Assembly (NCBI RefSeq): GCF_000379485.1
Contig: NZ_KB902279.1
Coordinates: 62,001 to 126,000 of the forward strand
Direction: 5' to 3'
From: Wenxinia marina DSM 24838
GTDB lineage: Bacteria > Pseudomonadota > Alphaproteobacteria > Rhodobacterales > Rhodobacteraceae
DNA: 64,000 bases
The notes under the pieces were generated by a model. The model was given only the letters and a program-made list of their open reading frames with translations, searched no databases and had not been told where the DNA came from. Below, in pieces: positions 45,494-54,081 of this stretch (its first letter is position 1; every line of letters begins with the position of its first letter). A program made the position numbers and the translations under genes.

Positions 45494-45961
45494 TCAGCCG
45501 TCCGTGGCCGGGGTCTCGAGATCCGTCACGAGGCCGATGTTGGTGAAGCCGCCGGCATTGAGCAGGCCCATGACCTTGGCCACGGTGTCCCACGAATTGT
45601 GCCCGTCGGCGCGCAGGAAGATCCGGTCCGACGTCCGCTCGGCGGCGATGGCGCGCAGCCGGTCGACCAGTTCGGCCTCGCCGACCTCGGTCGTCTGGAT
45701 CAGCACCACGCCCTCACCGGTGACGGTCACGGTCAGCGGCTCTTCCTGATCCATCGGCAGCGCGTTGGCCTGGGTCTGCGGCAGTTCCACCGGCACGCCG
45801 ACGGTCAGCAGCGGCGCCGCCACCATGAAGATGATCAGAAGCACCAGCATCACGTCGACGAACGGCGTGACGTTGATCTCGGCCATCGGCTGGCTGCGCC
45901 GGCGGCGCCGGCGGCGCTTGCCGCCCCCGTCGTCCGCCGCCTTCATCACGCCCGCGCCCAT
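45494..45961 (-). CDS. tolR: Tol-Pal system protein TolR (ExbD family)
   Basis: 155 residues. A basic N-terminus with eight consecutive or near-consecutive arginines is followed by MAEINVTPFVDVMLVLLIIF, the single membrane helix with the conserved Asp that conducts protons. The periplasmic domain has TVTGEGVVLIQTTEV and RIFLRADGHNSWDTVAKVMG. Functions with TolQ as the stator-like motor. Only one base separates it from tolQ. Confidence 0.97.
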   Translation of the reverse strand: MGAGVMKAADDGGGKRRRRRRRSQPMAEINVTPFVDVMLVLLIIFMVAAPLLTVGVPVELPQTQANALPMDQEEPLTVTVTGEGVVLIQTTEVGEAELVDRLRAIAAERTSDRIFLRADGHNSWDTVAKVMGLLNAGGFTNIGLVTDLETPATDG

Positions 45962-45962
45962 G

Positions 45963-46637
45963 TCAGCTGTCCAGCTGGCGCGAGAGAATGGTCGCGAACT
46001 CGTCCGCGAAGGCCTCGTAGCCCGAGACGATGCGGTCGCTGTCGGCCGACAGCTTGTTGTAGAAGATGACCGCCGGGATCGCCGCCAGCAGGCCGAGGCC
46101 GGTCGCCAGCAGCGCCTCGGCGATGCCGGGCGCGACGACGGCGAGGTTGGTGTTCTGCTGCTCGGCGATCTCGATGAAGGCGTTCATGATGCCCCAGACG
46201 GTGCCGAACAGGCCGACGAACGGCGCGGTGGAGCCGACGGTCGCCAGCACCGGCAGGCCGCGCTGCAGCCGTCCCGCCTCCTTGGCGATGGCGACGTCCA
46301 TGGAGCGGTCGATCCGCGCCTGCGCCCCGGCGATCAGCCCGCCGTCCTGGCGATGCGAGCGCCGCCATTCCGTCATGCCCGAGGCGAAGATCTTCTGGCT
46401 GGACCCGGTCGGGTTCGGCCCGATCTCGTCGTACAGGCCGTCCAGCGGCTCGCCCGACCAGAAGGAGCGGTCGAACACCGCCGCCTCCCGGCGGGCGCGG
46501 CGATACTGGATAAGCTTGTCGACGATGACCGCCCAGCACCAGATCGAGGCGGCGATGAGAAGGATCATCACCAGCTTCACGGTGATCGTCGCGCGGGCGA
46601 AGAGCGCCCACATCGTGTAGTCTGCTGCTGCGTCCAT
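45963..46637 (-). CDS. tolQ: Tol-Pal system protein TolQ (ExbB/MotA family)
   Basis: 224 residues with three membrane segments: about 15-38 (ATITVKLVMILLIAASIWCW), about 130-152 (GLPVLATVGSTAPFVGLFGT) and about 168-190 (GIAEALLATGLGLLAAIPAV). The conserved threonines of the second and third helices line the proton path. Inner-membrane motor with TolR. The upstream gap to ybgC is 87 bases. Confidence 0.97.
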   Translation of the reverse strand: MDAAADYTMWALFARATITVKLVMILLIAASIWCWAVIVDKLIQYRRARREAAVFDRSFWSGEPLDGLYDEIGPNPTGSSQKIFASGMTEWRRSHRQDGGLIAGAQARIDRSMDVAIAKEAGRLQRGLPVLATVGSTAPFVGLFGTVWGIMNAFIEIAEQQNTNLAVVAPGIAEALLATGLGLLAAIPAVIFYNKLSADSDRIVSGYEAFADEFATILSRQLDS

Positions 46638-46724
46638 GGCCTGCTCTGATACCGCGGGGCCTCTGGCGGGCCCGTTGCGGGGCTCAATACCGGAAGTCGC
46701 GCGGGAAATCCAATCCGCTCGCGT

Positions 46725-47138
46725 TCACGGACGCGTTTTGTCGCCGAGCCGCGGCGCCCCCGCCGCGGCCAGCGCCGCCGGCAGGCGCACCGGGCGCCCC
46801 GACGGGCCGAGGCAGGCGAGCGTCACCCGCGCCGCGAACAGCGTCCGGCCGCCGCGCAGCACCCTCTGCACCAGCACCGCCCGCGCCGGACCCACCGCCT
46901 CCGGCACCGTCTCCACCTCGAGGAGGTCGTCGTACCGCCCGGGTGCGACGTAGTCCGCCTCGATCCGGACCACGGCGAAGACCTGCCCGGCGGCGCGCAG
47001 CGCGACCTGGTCCACGCCGAGCGCGCGGACCCACTCGCTGCGGGCCCGCTCGATGAACTTGAGGTAGTTGGCGTGATAGACGATGCCGCCGACGTCGGTG
47101 TCCTCGTAATAGACGCGCAGCCCGAAGCGGTGGCTCAT
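46725..47138 (-). CDS. ybgC: Tol-Pal-associated acyl-CoA thioesterase YbgC
   Basis: 137 residues, hot-dog fold. Active-site motif YEDTDVGGIVYHANYLKFIE (about 11-30) with the catalytic Asp before the helix. Hydrolyses acyl-CoA thioesters at the membrane. The ATG at 47138 overlaps the stop of the preceding hypothetical gene (ATGA), so the two are coupled. Confidence 0.96.
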   Translation of the reverse strand: MSHRFGLRVYYEDTDVGGIVYHANYLKFIERARSEWVRALGVDQVALRAAGQVFAVVRIEADYVAPGRYDDLLEVETVPEAVGPARAVLVQRVLRGGRTLFAARVTLACLGPSGRPVRLPAALAAAGAPRLGDKTRP

Positions 47139-47761
47139 CCCGCCGTCACCCGCGCGGCGAGGCGGAGCGCGAAGGCCGGATCCCGCGCCGCCGGCGGCAG
47201 GACCGGATCGTAGGCGGCGCGGATCACCGCGGCGATCTCCGGCCGCAGCACCGTCCTCCCCTCCGGCGTCAGCGCCAGCGGCGAGACCTCGGCGAAGGCG
47301 CGGTCGGACCACAGCAGCGCCACCTGCACGGCCTGCCCCAGCCCCAGGTCCTCCGCCGGCTGCGCGGCCAGCGCGCCGTCCATCCGCAGGAAGACGAAGG
47401 CGGCGCGGATCGCGCCCGCCTCGTCGAAGCGGAACATCCGGTACTGGCTCGCCCCCGCCGCGCCCAGCCGGGCCACCAGCGCATCCAACCCGCCGACGAG
47501 GCGGTCGAGGTTCGGCACGCCGAGCAGCTCGTCCCAGTCGCGGCAGAAGAACACCATGAGGTTGGCGCCGAGCTCGGGATCGGTCCCGGCCATCGGATGC
47601 CCGGCGAGCGCGAACACCGCCTCGAGCGCGCCCTTCAGCACCGGCAGCGCCTCCTCCTCGACCCCGAACACGACCGGCGTCACCGGCCGCCCCCAGCGCG
47701 CGAAGAGGAAACCGCCCGCCTCGCCCGTGAACAGCCTCTCGATCTCGTCCGCCCCGACCAT
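47135..47761 (-). CDS. Conserved hypothetical protein between ruvB and ybgC
   Basis: 208 residues, MVGADEIERLFTGEAGGFLF. No signal or membrane segment; compact alpha/beta protein with RWGRPVTPVVFGVEEEALPV, LMVFFCRDWDELLGVPNLD and YRMFRFDEAGAIRAAFVFLR. I do not recognise a family with certainty. Its place between ruvCAB and ybgC-tolQRAB and its 4-base overlap with ybgC make it part of the Tol-Pal transcription unit. Confidence 0.82.
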   Translation of the reverse strand: MVGADEIERLFTGEAGGFLFARWGRPVTPVVFGVEEEALPVLKGALEAVFALAGHPMAGTDPELGANLMVFFCRDWDELLGVPNLDRLVGGLDALVARLGAAGASQYRMFRFDEAGAIRAAFVFLRMDGALAAQPAEDLGLGQAVQVALLWSDRAFAEVSPLALTPEGRTVLRPEIAAVIRAAYDPVLPPAARDPAFALRLAARVTAG

Positions 47762-48111
47762 GCCCCCCGCCTAGTCCGCCCCGCCGCCGGGGTAAAGCGC
47801 CCCTGCCGCGCGGGCGGTGCGTGCCGATCTCCGGCGCGCCCCCCGAGGCCGGGCGCCCCTTCGCGATTCGGCGGAGGGTCAAGGACGCGCGTCAGCGCGC
47901 CGGCGAAGCCGGGCGAAGCTCCTTGACGCTCCGCCGAATCGCATGACGCTCGAGGGAGGCGCGTTCAGGGCACACCTGCCCCTGAACCGCTTCCCAAGCA
48001 AAGGCGGCCACCCCTCCACCAAAACGACGTCCGAGGCGAGTGCCCTGCAGCCGGGGACGGCGGGCGGGGCGATGCGGCGCCGAAGGCGGGCGCGAGCGCC
48101 GCACGGCGTCC
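47762..48111. other. Gene-free spacer with large stem-loops downstream of ruvB
   Basis: 350 bases between the hypothetical gene and ruvB with no gene. It contains the composite inverted repeat at 47863-47942 and a smaller hairpin gttcaggg / ccctgaac at 47963-47987. Either could end ruvCAB transcription; no clear U tract follows. Confidence 0.7.
47863..47942. repeat. Long inverted repeat (23-base arms, 34-base loop)
   Basis: Left arm gcgattcggcggagggtcaa-gga (47863-47885) and right arm tccttgacgctccgccgaat-cgc (47920-47942) pair at 22 of 23 positions. The loop cgcgcgtcagcgcgc... contains further small self-complementary parts. Far longer than the terminators elsewhere in the window. Confidence 0.85.
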
Positions 48112-49146
48112 CTACTCCTCGAACAGCGACCCCTGCCCCGGCGCGCGCGGCGCCTCCAGCCCCAGGTGACGCCAGGCGCCCTGTGTCAGCATCCGGCCGC
48201 GCGGCGTGCGCTGGATCAGGCCCTGCTGCAGGAGGTACGGCTCGATCACCTCCTCCAGCGCGTCGCGCGCCTCGCTGAGGGCTGCGGACAGCGTCTCGAT
48301 CCCGACCGGCCCGCCGCCGTAGCTCTCGGCGATCAGCGTCAGGTACCGCCCGTCCGCCCCATCGAGGCCGATGGAATCGACCCCCAGCCGCGTCAGCGCC
48401 CGGTCCGCGATCTCGCGCGTCACCGTCCCGTCCCCTTCGACGATGGCGAAGTCCACCACGCGCCGCAGCAATCGGCCGGCGATCCGCGGCGTGCCGCGGG
48501 CGCGGGCGGCGATCTCGTGCGCGCCGTCGGGCGAGGCCGGCGCGCCGAGCAGGCGGGCGGCGCGGGTGACGATCTCGTGCAGCTCGCTCACCGTGTAGAA
48601 CTGCAACCGCGTCGGGATGCCGAACCGGTCGCGCAGCGGCGTCGTCAGCAGGCCGAGGCGCGTCGTCGCGCCGACCAGAGTGAAGGGCTGCAGCTCGATC
48701 CGCACCGTCCGCGCCGCCGGCCCCTCGCCGATCACGAGATCGAGCTCGAAATCCTCGAGCGCGGGATACAGCACCTCCTCCACCGCCGGGTTCAGGCGGT
48801 GGATCTCGTCGATGAACAGCACGTCCCGCGCCTCGAGGTTGGTCAGGATCGCGGCGAGGTCGCCCGCCTTCGCAAGCACCGGCCCGCTGGTCATCCGGAA
48901 GTTCACCCCCAGCTCGCGCGCCATGATCTGGGCCAGCGTCGTCTTGCCCAGGCCGGGAGGCCCGAAGAACAGCGTGTGGTCCATCGCCTCGCCCCGCCGC
49001 CGGGCGCTCTCGATGAAGACCTTGAGGTTGGCGCGCGCCTCCGCCTGCCCGATGAACTCGTCGAGGGACTGGGGGCGCAGCGCCTTGTCGGCGCCATCGG
49101 CCTCCTGCGGCGCGGGAGAGACGGGGCGGTCGGACATGTCGGTCAT
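48112..49146 (-). CDS. ruvB: Holliday junction branch migration helicase RuvB
   Basis: 344 residues from ATG 49146 (ATG 49137 possible). AAA+ motifs: [15 protein letters not shown] (about 62-76), FIDEIHRLN (about 113-121) and the arginine-finger segment [14 protein letters not shown]. The beta-hairpin that contacts RuvA and the C-terminal winged helix ([16 protein letters not shown]) are present. A hexameric motor driving branch migration with RuvA. 34 bases after ruvA. Confidence 0.99.
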   Translation of the reverse strand: MTDMSDRPVSPAPQEADGADKALRPQSLDEFIGQAEARANLKVFIESARRRGEAMDHTLFFGPPGLGKTTLAQIMARELGVNFRMTSGPVLAKAGDLAAILTNLEARDVLFIDEIHRLNPAVEEVLYPALEDFELDLVIGEGPAARTVRIELQPFTLVGATTRLGLLTTPLRDRFGIPTRLQFYTVSELHEIVTRAARLLGAPASPDGAHEIAARARGTPRIAGRLLRRVVDFAIVEGDGTVTREIADRALTRLGVDSIGLDGADGRYLTLIAESYGGGPVGIETLSAALSEARDALEEVIEPYLLQQGLIQRTPRGRMLTQGAWRHLGLEAPRAPGQGSLFEE

Positions 49147-49180
49147 GGCTTAGCTTCCCGCCGCCGCGAATGCCACGGCC

Positions 49181-49852
49181 TCATCCCTTCGGCGCCAGCA
49201 GGCGCAGGGCGGCGCGGATCAGCGCCGCGGTATCGGCGTCCGGGGCTGCGCCTGCCGCCTCGGCGACCGCGCCCGCCGCTTCGCCGGGGCCGTAGCCGAG
49301 GTTGGACAGCGCCGACAGCGCCTCGGCCTGCGCCGCGCCGCCGCCCTTCGCCGGGGCGGGCCGCGGCGGCGCCGGGGTCTCGACGAGGTCCGCCTCGGCG
49401 TCCGGCCGGGGCGCACGCGCCGCCGGTTCCAGCCCGCCCATGGCCATCACGCCCGGCGCCTTGTCCTTCAGCTCGTTCACCACCCGCTGCGCGGTCTTGG
49501 GCCCCACGCCCTTGGCTTTCGCGATCCCCGACCAGTCGCCCAGCGCGATCGCCCGTCCCACGCCGTCCGGCCCCAGGGCGCCGAGGATCGACAGCGAGGC
49601 CTTGGCGCCGATGCCCTGCACGCTCATCAGCAGGCGGTGCCATTCCTTCTCGACCAGCGTCGGAAAGCCGAACAGCTGCAGCAGGTCCTCGCGCACCAGA
49701 AGGTCGGTCCACAGCGACACCGCCTCGCCCACGCCCGGCAGCGCGGCCATCACCCGGTCCGAGACGAAGACGACGTAGCCGACGCCCCGCACGTCGATCA
49801 GCACGTGGTCGGTGCCCCGGTATTCCAGCCGCCCGGCGATCCGCCCGATCAT
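49181..49852 (-). CDS. ruvA: Holliday junction branch migration protein RuvA
   Basis: 223 residues. The OB-fold domain starts [20 protein letters not shown]; two helix-hairpin-helix motifs follow ([37 protein letters not shown]); the C-terminal RuvB-binding domain ([15 protein letters not shown]) comes after an Ala/Pro linker. Its ATG overlaps the ruvC stop by 4 bases (49849-49852). Confidence 0.99.
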   Translation of the reverse strand: MIGRIAGRLEYRGTDHVLIDVRGVGYVVFVSDRVMAALPGVGEAVSLWTDLLVREDLLQLFGFPTLVEKEWHRLLMSVQGIGAKASLSILGALGPDGVGRAIALGDWSGIAKAKGVGPKTAQRVVNELKDKAPGVMAMGGLEPAARAPRPDAEADLVETPAPPRPAPAKGGGAAQAEALSALSNLGYGPGEAAGAVAEAAGAAPDADTAALIRAALRLLAPKG

Positions 49853-50358
49853 CCGCCCGCCCTCAGGAGCGCGGCCGACAGGTGGCCCGCGGACTGCAGG
49901 TGGTGCGCGTGGCACAGCGCGATGGCGAGCGCGTCCGCCGCGTCCGGCCCGGCGATCCTCACCCCCGGCAGCTGAAGTTTCACCATGTGCTGGATCTGGC
50001 GCTTGTCCGCGTGGCCGACGCCGACCACGGCCTTCTTCACGGCGTTCGGCAGGTACTCCCCCACCGTGAGCCCCGCCTCGGCCGGCACCAGCAGCGCGAC
50101 GCCCCGCGCCTGGCCCAGCTTCAGTGTGCCGACGGCGTCCTTGTTCACGAAGGTCTGCTCCACCGCCGCGGCGGTCGGCGCATGCTCGGCCAGCACGGCC
50201 TTGAGCTGGCGGTAGAGGGCGAGGAGGCGGACCGACAGGGGATCCGTCCCCTCGGACCGGCACAGGCCGTTCGCGACGTGCCGGATGCGGGGACCGTCGA
50301 CGTCGATCACGCCCCAGCCGAGCTGCCTCAGCCCCGGGTCGATGCCCATCACCCGCAT
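49849..50358 (-). CDS. ruvC: Holliday junction resolvase RuvC
   Basis: 169 residues from ATG 50358 ([19 protein letters not shown]). Catalytic acidic residues: Asp6-like in MGIDPG, Glu in [10 protein letters not shown], and the C-terminal [13 protein letters not shown] pair. Resolves Holliday junctions presented by RuvAB. First gene of ruvCAB; divergent from the DUF1127 gene. Confidence 0.98.
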   Translation of the reverse strand: MRVMGIDPGLRQLGWGVIDVDGPRIRHVANGLCRSEGTDPLSVRLLALYRQLKAVLAEHAPTAAAVEQTFVNKDAVGTLKLGQARGVALLVPAEAGLTVGEYLPNAVKKAVVGVGHADKRQIQHMVKLQLPGVRIAGPDAADALAIALCHAHHLQSAGHLSAALLRAGG

Positions 50359-50697
50359 GCCTGTCCCTGCCCGGTGTTGCCCCGTTTGCGCCACGCTAGC
50401 ACAAACCGCGAACATTCGGAAAGAGGCGAGTTTCCGACGCTTTGCGGGCGGGGAGCGTCAGGGTCGCGAACGGACGGCCGGAAAGCGACATTCCGGCCGC
50501 CGATGACGACACCGCCGGAGGCGGATTCCTGCAATGATTACGGCGGTTTGAGGCCCAAACGAGACATGCGTTTCCAGAATGGGAGGCATGCCGGAATCGC
50601 GCTTCTCAGGGCATCGCGCGCCATCTAGATGCGCGCAATCCCGCCATTGGGACGGACCGGTTCGCCGGTCCCTCCCGCCAGTATCAGGACAGCCGCC
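50359..50697. other. Divergent region ruvC / DUF1127 gene
   Basis: 339 bases without a gene. Two hairpins are evident: gacgct / agcgtc (50436-50459) and a nine-base stem cggccggaa / ttccggccg (50475-50499). A perfect ten-base palindrome catctagatg is at 50622-50631 within the likely promoter of the DUF1127 gene. Confidence 0.6.
50602..50626 (+). promoter_or_regulatory. Candidate RpoH-type promoter of the DUF1127 gene
   Basis: CTTCTCA (50602-50608), 12 bases, then CCATCT (50621-50626) fits the heat-shock sigma pattern (CTTGAAA / CCATnT), the -10 better than the -35. A start near 50634 would leave a leader of about 64 bases. DUF1127 genes in Rhodobacter are known RpoH-dependent stress genes, which supports the reading. 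Confidence 0.3.
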
Positions 50698-50916
50698 ATG
50701 GCCCATATCGAGCTTCCCCGGAACATCGCCGTCTCCATCGCGGCCGGCCGCGCCGTACGCACCGCCTACGACCTTCTCGACCGTCTGGTCGAATCGAACG
50801 ACGCCCGGATCACCCGCTCGGCGCTGTCGAAGCTTTCGGCCCACGAGCTCGACGACATCGGCCTGTGCCGGGGCGACATCGACGCCATCGCCGCCGCGTC
50901 CTCCCGCCGCTTCTGA
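50698..50916 (+). CDS. DUF1127 small basic protein
   Basis: 72 residues from ATG 50698 (MAHIELPRNIAVSIAAGRAV). The C-terminal half ITRSALSKLSAHELDDIGLC followed by RGDIDAIA is the DUF1127 motif. In Rhodobacter sphaeroides a protein of this family (CcaF1) binds RNA and is linked to the CcsR stress sRNAs; whether this one does the same is unknown. A strong terminator follows the gene. No conserved CCUCCUCCC-type sRNA is visible directly after it. Confidence 0.88.
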   Translation: MAHIELPRNIAVSIAAGRAVRTAYDLLDRLVESNDARITRSALSKLSAHELDDIGLCRGDIDAIAAASSRRF

Positions 50917-50945
50917 CCTCAGCTCGTCCCGGCCGGGGACGACAG

Positions 50946-50980
50946 AAGGGCCGCCCCGGAGATGTCCGGAGCGGCCCTTT
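50946..50980. terminator. Strong bidirectional hairpin terminator
   Basis: aagggccgccccgg (50946-50959) pairs with ccggagcggcccttt (50966-50980) around agatgt, one mismatch, followed by tttc on the plus strand and preceded by a paired A/T end on the other. It is placed between the DUF1127 stop and the convergent small membrane gene. Confidence 0.8.
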
Positions 50981-51029
50981 CATGTTGACCGAGCGTGAGA
51001 GGCGCTTGAGGTCGGCGGCCTGCGCCGCC

Positions 51030-51374
51030 TTAGAGGAGGTCGGTGACGACGCCCGCGAGGGCCTGCGTCACCGGGTCGAGAGCCATGACCCAGGCTCCGC
51101 CCTTCTCGACGAGGGTCCCCGAGGCAAGGGCGTCGACGCGGGCGGTATATTCCTCGGTCCCGAGTGAAACCAGGAGGAAGGTCTTGAAGGCCAGCGCGGC
51201 GAGGATGACCCCGAGGAAGCCGCGCAGGGGAAAGGCGGGACCGCGCCGGCGCGGGACCATGACGACGAGACCGTCCCTGTTCATCCTGCCGGCATAGCCG
51301 TTCTGCCGGATCCGCGAATGCTTGCGGCTCAGGCTCTTCAGGCGCTGGTCGAATGTGACAGCAGACTCGTCCAT
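51030..51374 (-). CDS. Small single-pass membrane protein, unknown function
   Basis: 114 residues from ATG 51374. A basic N-terminus (KSLSRKHSRIRQNGYAGRM) is followed by RRRGPAFPLRGFLGVILAAL-AFKTFLLVSLG, one membrane helix (about 50-70), and a periplasmic tail of about 45 residues. The order prmA - this gene suggests it may use its own promoter in the 105-base gap. No named family. Confidence 0.78.
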   Translation of the reverse strand: MDESAVTFDQRLKSLSRKHSRIRQNGYAGRMNRDGLVVMVPRRRGPAFPLRGFLGVILAALAFKTFLLVSLGTEEYTARVDALASGTLVEKGGAWVMALDPVTQALAGVVTDLL

Positions 51375-51479
51375 CTTCGGTTCCGTCCGTCGAGGCCCCC
51401 ACCTCTTGCCACGAGGGTATCCCGCCGAAATGTGGCGGATTTTGGGCGGAGGGCCCGATTCAGACCGCGTTTACCGCAT

Positions 51480-52358
51480 TCATTCCGCATTTCTGACGAG
51501 GAGCAGCGTGGTCCAGTCGCCAATCTCCTCGCGCCGCGCCTCATTGAACCCTGCACGTGCATAAACCTGCAGAATCGACTCCGCCTGCTCGGTCAGCAGG
51601 CCGGACAATATGGCGAGGCCGCCGGGGGCGATGCGCCGCGCCATCGCCGGCGCCAGGGCGATCAGCGGGCCCTTGAGGATGTTGGCGAGGACGAGGTCGT
51701 AGGGCCCGCCCTCCGACAGGCGCGGTCCGTCGAAGCCGGCCGCCTCCTCGCACAGGACGCGCCCGACGAGGCCGTTCGCCGCCACGTTCGCCTCCGCCAC
51801 CTCGACAGCGACCGGATCGACGTCGCCGGCGAGCACCGGCGCCGCGTCGGGCCAGACGGTCGCCGCCGCCATGGCGAGGACGGCGGTGCCGCAGCCGACG
51901 TCGGCGATGGCGCGGAATGCCCGCCCCTCCGCGGCCAGGCGATCGATGGCGCGCAGGCAGCCGAGGGTCGTGCCATGGTGGCCGGTCCCGAACGCCATCG
52001 ACGCCTCGATCAGCAGCGGTACGACGCCGTCCGGCACCTTGTCCGCGTCGTGCGCGCCGTGAACGAAGAAGCGCCCGGCCGCGACCGGCGCCAGCTCGCG
52101 CCGGACGTGGGCGACCCAGTCGCGCTCGGGCACTTCCGACACGGCGAAGGGCCGCGCCCCGTTGGACGCCGCCAGCAGGTCGAGAGCCACCGCATCCGGC
52201 GCCTCCTCGAAGTGCAGGCCGACCTCGAACAGGCCGCGGCCGTCCTCGATCTCGAAGACGCCGACGCCGAACGGCTCCATCGCGTCCTCGGCCGCCTCGG
52301 CCAGGGCCTCGGCCGCCGCCTTGCCCGTCGTCGTGGTCGTCGCCGTCCAGCTCGCCAT
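51480..52358 (-). CDS. prmA: Ribosomal protein L11 methyltransferase
   Basis: 292 residues from ATG 52358 (MASWTATTTTTGKAAAEALA), which has ggagacgaga upstream and fits the family N-terminus; ATG 52370 would add four residues. Methyltransferase motifs: SMAFGTGHHGTT (substrate/SAM side), IADVGCGTAVLAMAA (motif I) and DLVLANILKGPL, the NPPF-equivalent of PrmA. Trimethylates L11. Transcribed divergently from the DUF3072 gene. Confidence 0.95.
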   Translation of the reverse strand: MASWTATTTTTGKAAAEALAEAAEDAMEPFGVGVFEIEDGRGLFEVGLHFEEAPDAVALDLLAASNGARPFAVSEVPERDWVAHVRRELAPVAAGRFFVHGAHDADKVPDGVVPLLIEASMAFGTGHHGTTLGCLRAIDRLAAEGRAFRAIADVGCGTAVLAMAAATVWPDAAPVLAGDVDPVAVEVAEANVAANGLVGRVLCEEAAGFDGPRLSEGGPYDLVLANILKGPLIALAPAMARRIAPGGLAILSGLLTEQAESILQVYARAGFNEARREEIGDWTTLLLVRNAE

Positions 52359-52482
52359 TCTCGTCTCCATCGATCTGCCCGGTCCTTGGGCCGGTCGGGC
52401 GGCGGCGTCAATCACGTCGCGGTGTGCGGGGAACGGGATGCGGCGCGGAACGTTCCGGGAACGAAATCCGATGGAGGATCAG

Positions 52483-52701
52483 ATGTCCGACCAGACCGAC
52501 CACAGCCAGGATCTGCCCGGCAACCCCGAGAAGCCCGTCGACGAATGGGTCACCGGCGACGAGCCGATGACCGGCGCGCAGGCGTCCTACCTGCGCACCC
52601 TCTGCCACGAGGCGGGAGAGGAGTTCGACCCCGACATGACCAAGGCCGCCGCGTCCGAGAAGATCGACGCCCTGCAGGAGCAGACGGGCCGCGGCACCTG
52701 A
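52483..52701 (+). CDS. DUF3072 domain-containing small protein
   Basis: 72 residues from ATG 52483, preceded by ggaggatcag (an ATG at 52471 lies inside that site's upstream side). MTGAQASYLRTLCHEAGEEF followed by DPDMTKAAASEKIDALQ is the DUF3072 signature. Acidic N-terminus, no membrane segment. Function unknown; the family is widespread in GC-rich soil and aquatic bacteria. A terminator hairpin follows. Confidence 0.9.
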   Translation: MSDQTDHSQDLPGNPEKPVDEWVTGDEPMTGAQASYLRTLCHEAGEEFDPDMTKAAASEKIDALQEQTGRGT

Positions 52702-52750
52702 CGGCCAGCCGGTCCCCGACGGCGCGCCGAGCGCCCGGGCCCCTTCCGCG

Positions 52751-52783
52751 GGGTCCTGCCGCCGCGTCCTCGCGGCAGGACCC
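52751..52783. terminator. Bidirectional hairpin between DUF3072 and htrA-like genes
   Basis: gggtcctgccgc (52751-52762) pairs perfectly with gcggcaggaccc (52772-52783); nine-base loop. It lies 49 bases after one stop and 62 bases past the other. Confidence 0.7.
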
Positions 52784-52845
52784 TGCCCTCCGGGGAACAG
52801 CGCGACCCAGGGAACAGCGCGAGCGGCGGCACGCCGCAAACGCGC

Positions 52846-53961
52846 CTACCCCCCGGCCTGCAGCACGATCTCCACCTGCCGTTCGCCCTCGCCGCTCCGA
52901 AGCGTCATCTCGACGCTGTCGCCCACCGCGTGCCGGTCGATGACGGCCAGAAGGTCGTCCAGCGTCGGCACCGGCTCGCCGTCCACGGCCGTGATGACCT
53001 CGCCCGGGATCAGGCGGCCGTCGCGCGTCATCTGCGCCGGCTCCACGCCCGCACCCGCGGGCGCGTCGAGGATCAACACCCCGTCCAGCCCCTGCCGATT
53101 GGCGGCCGCGTTGATCCGCGCGTCGAACAGGAACCCGAGCGACGGCGGGCTGTAGCTGCCCGTCTCGATCAGCTGCGGCACGACGCGTATCACGGTTCCG
53201 ACCGGCACCGCGAATCCGATCCCGGCATTGGCGCCCGAGGGCGAGAAGATTGCGGTGTTCACGCCCACCAGCTGCCCCTCGTTGTCCAGGAGGGGACCGC
53301 CGGAATTGCCCGGATTGATTGCCGCGTCGGTCTGGATCAGTCCGCGGATCACGATCCGCCCCTCACCGAGATCGCGGTCGAGGGCCGAGACGATGCCCCG
53401 CGTCAGCGTCCAGTCCAGCCCGAACGGATTGCCGATCGCCAGCACCCCCTGCCCGACCTCGAGCGATCCGCTCTCGCCGAGGGGGAGGGGCGCCGGCAGA
53501 TCCTCGCCCTCGATCCGCAGAACCGCGAGGTCATGAGTTGGATCGCGGCCGACGAGGCGGGCGTCGAAGGTCCGCCCGTCGGCCAGTGCGACGACCGCCG
53601 CGCTCGCCCCCTCGATGACGTGGTTGTTCGTCACCACGTGGCCCCGGTCGTCCCAGAAGAAGCCGGAGCCGGACCCCAGGGGCTGCGTCCCCGTGCGCAG
53701 CGTGAACCGGTCGCGCACCGTCGCGCTGGTCGAGATCGAGACCACGCTGTCGCGGCGGGCGCGGAAAACGGCGATCGTCGCCGCCTCGGCCTCGGCGCCC
53801 TCGGGCCTCACGGCGATCGCGGCCGGCGGCGGCGGCGGCGGCGCGTCGGCCTCGCCCGGCAGCCGGCGCCCGATCTCGACGCCGAGCCCGAGGCCGAGTC
53901 CCAGCGCGATGATGGCGGCGAACGTGACGAGAGCGCGCTTCCAGGGGTGGGTCCGGGCCAT
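52846..53961 (-). CDS. HtrA-type (DegS-like) periplasmic serine protease
   Basis: 371 residues. One uncleaved-looking N-terminal membrane segment (about 10-30), then a Pro-rich spacer. Trypsin-like domain with His114 (TNNHVIEG), Asp144 (THDLAVLRI) and Ser220 (GNSGGPL). A single PDZ domain from about 275 (LGFLFDARINAAANRQGLDG ... GEVITAVDGEPVPTLDD). One membrane anchor plus one PDZ is the DegS arrangement. Divergent from the lytic transglycosylase, consistent with envelope quality control. Confidence 0.94.
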   Translation of the reverse strand: MARTHPWKRALVTFAAIIALGLGLGLGVEIGRRLPGEADAPPPPPPAAIAVRPEGAEAEAATIAVFRARRDSVVSISTSATVRDRFTLRTGTQPLGSGSGFFWDDRGHVVTNNHVIEGASAAVVALADGRTFDARLVGRDPTHDLAVLRIEGEDLPAPLPLGESGSLEVGQGVLAIGNPFGLDWTLTRGIVSALDRDLGEGRIVIRGLIQTDAAINPGNSGGPLLDNEGQLVGVNTAIFSPSGANAGIGFAVPVGTVIRVVPQLIETGSYSPPSLGFLFDARINAAANRQGLDGVLILDAPAGAGVEPAQMTRDGRLIPGEVITAVDGEPVPTLDDLLAVIDRHAVGDSVEMTLRSGEGERQVEIVLQAGG

Positions 53962-54081
53962 CTGTTATCCTCTATCGACCGGCTCCGGTGTTACGCCGCG
54001 AGCGCACGAGCCGAAACCCTCCGCGCTGGATTCGCAGGACGCGGGTGCTAGGGTTTCGGCCAACCGATATTGGAGCACCAG

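Noticed and set aside
45494-45961. ExbD of a TonB system instead of TolR
   Set aside because: Position between tolQ and tolA with tolB and pal following decides for TolR.
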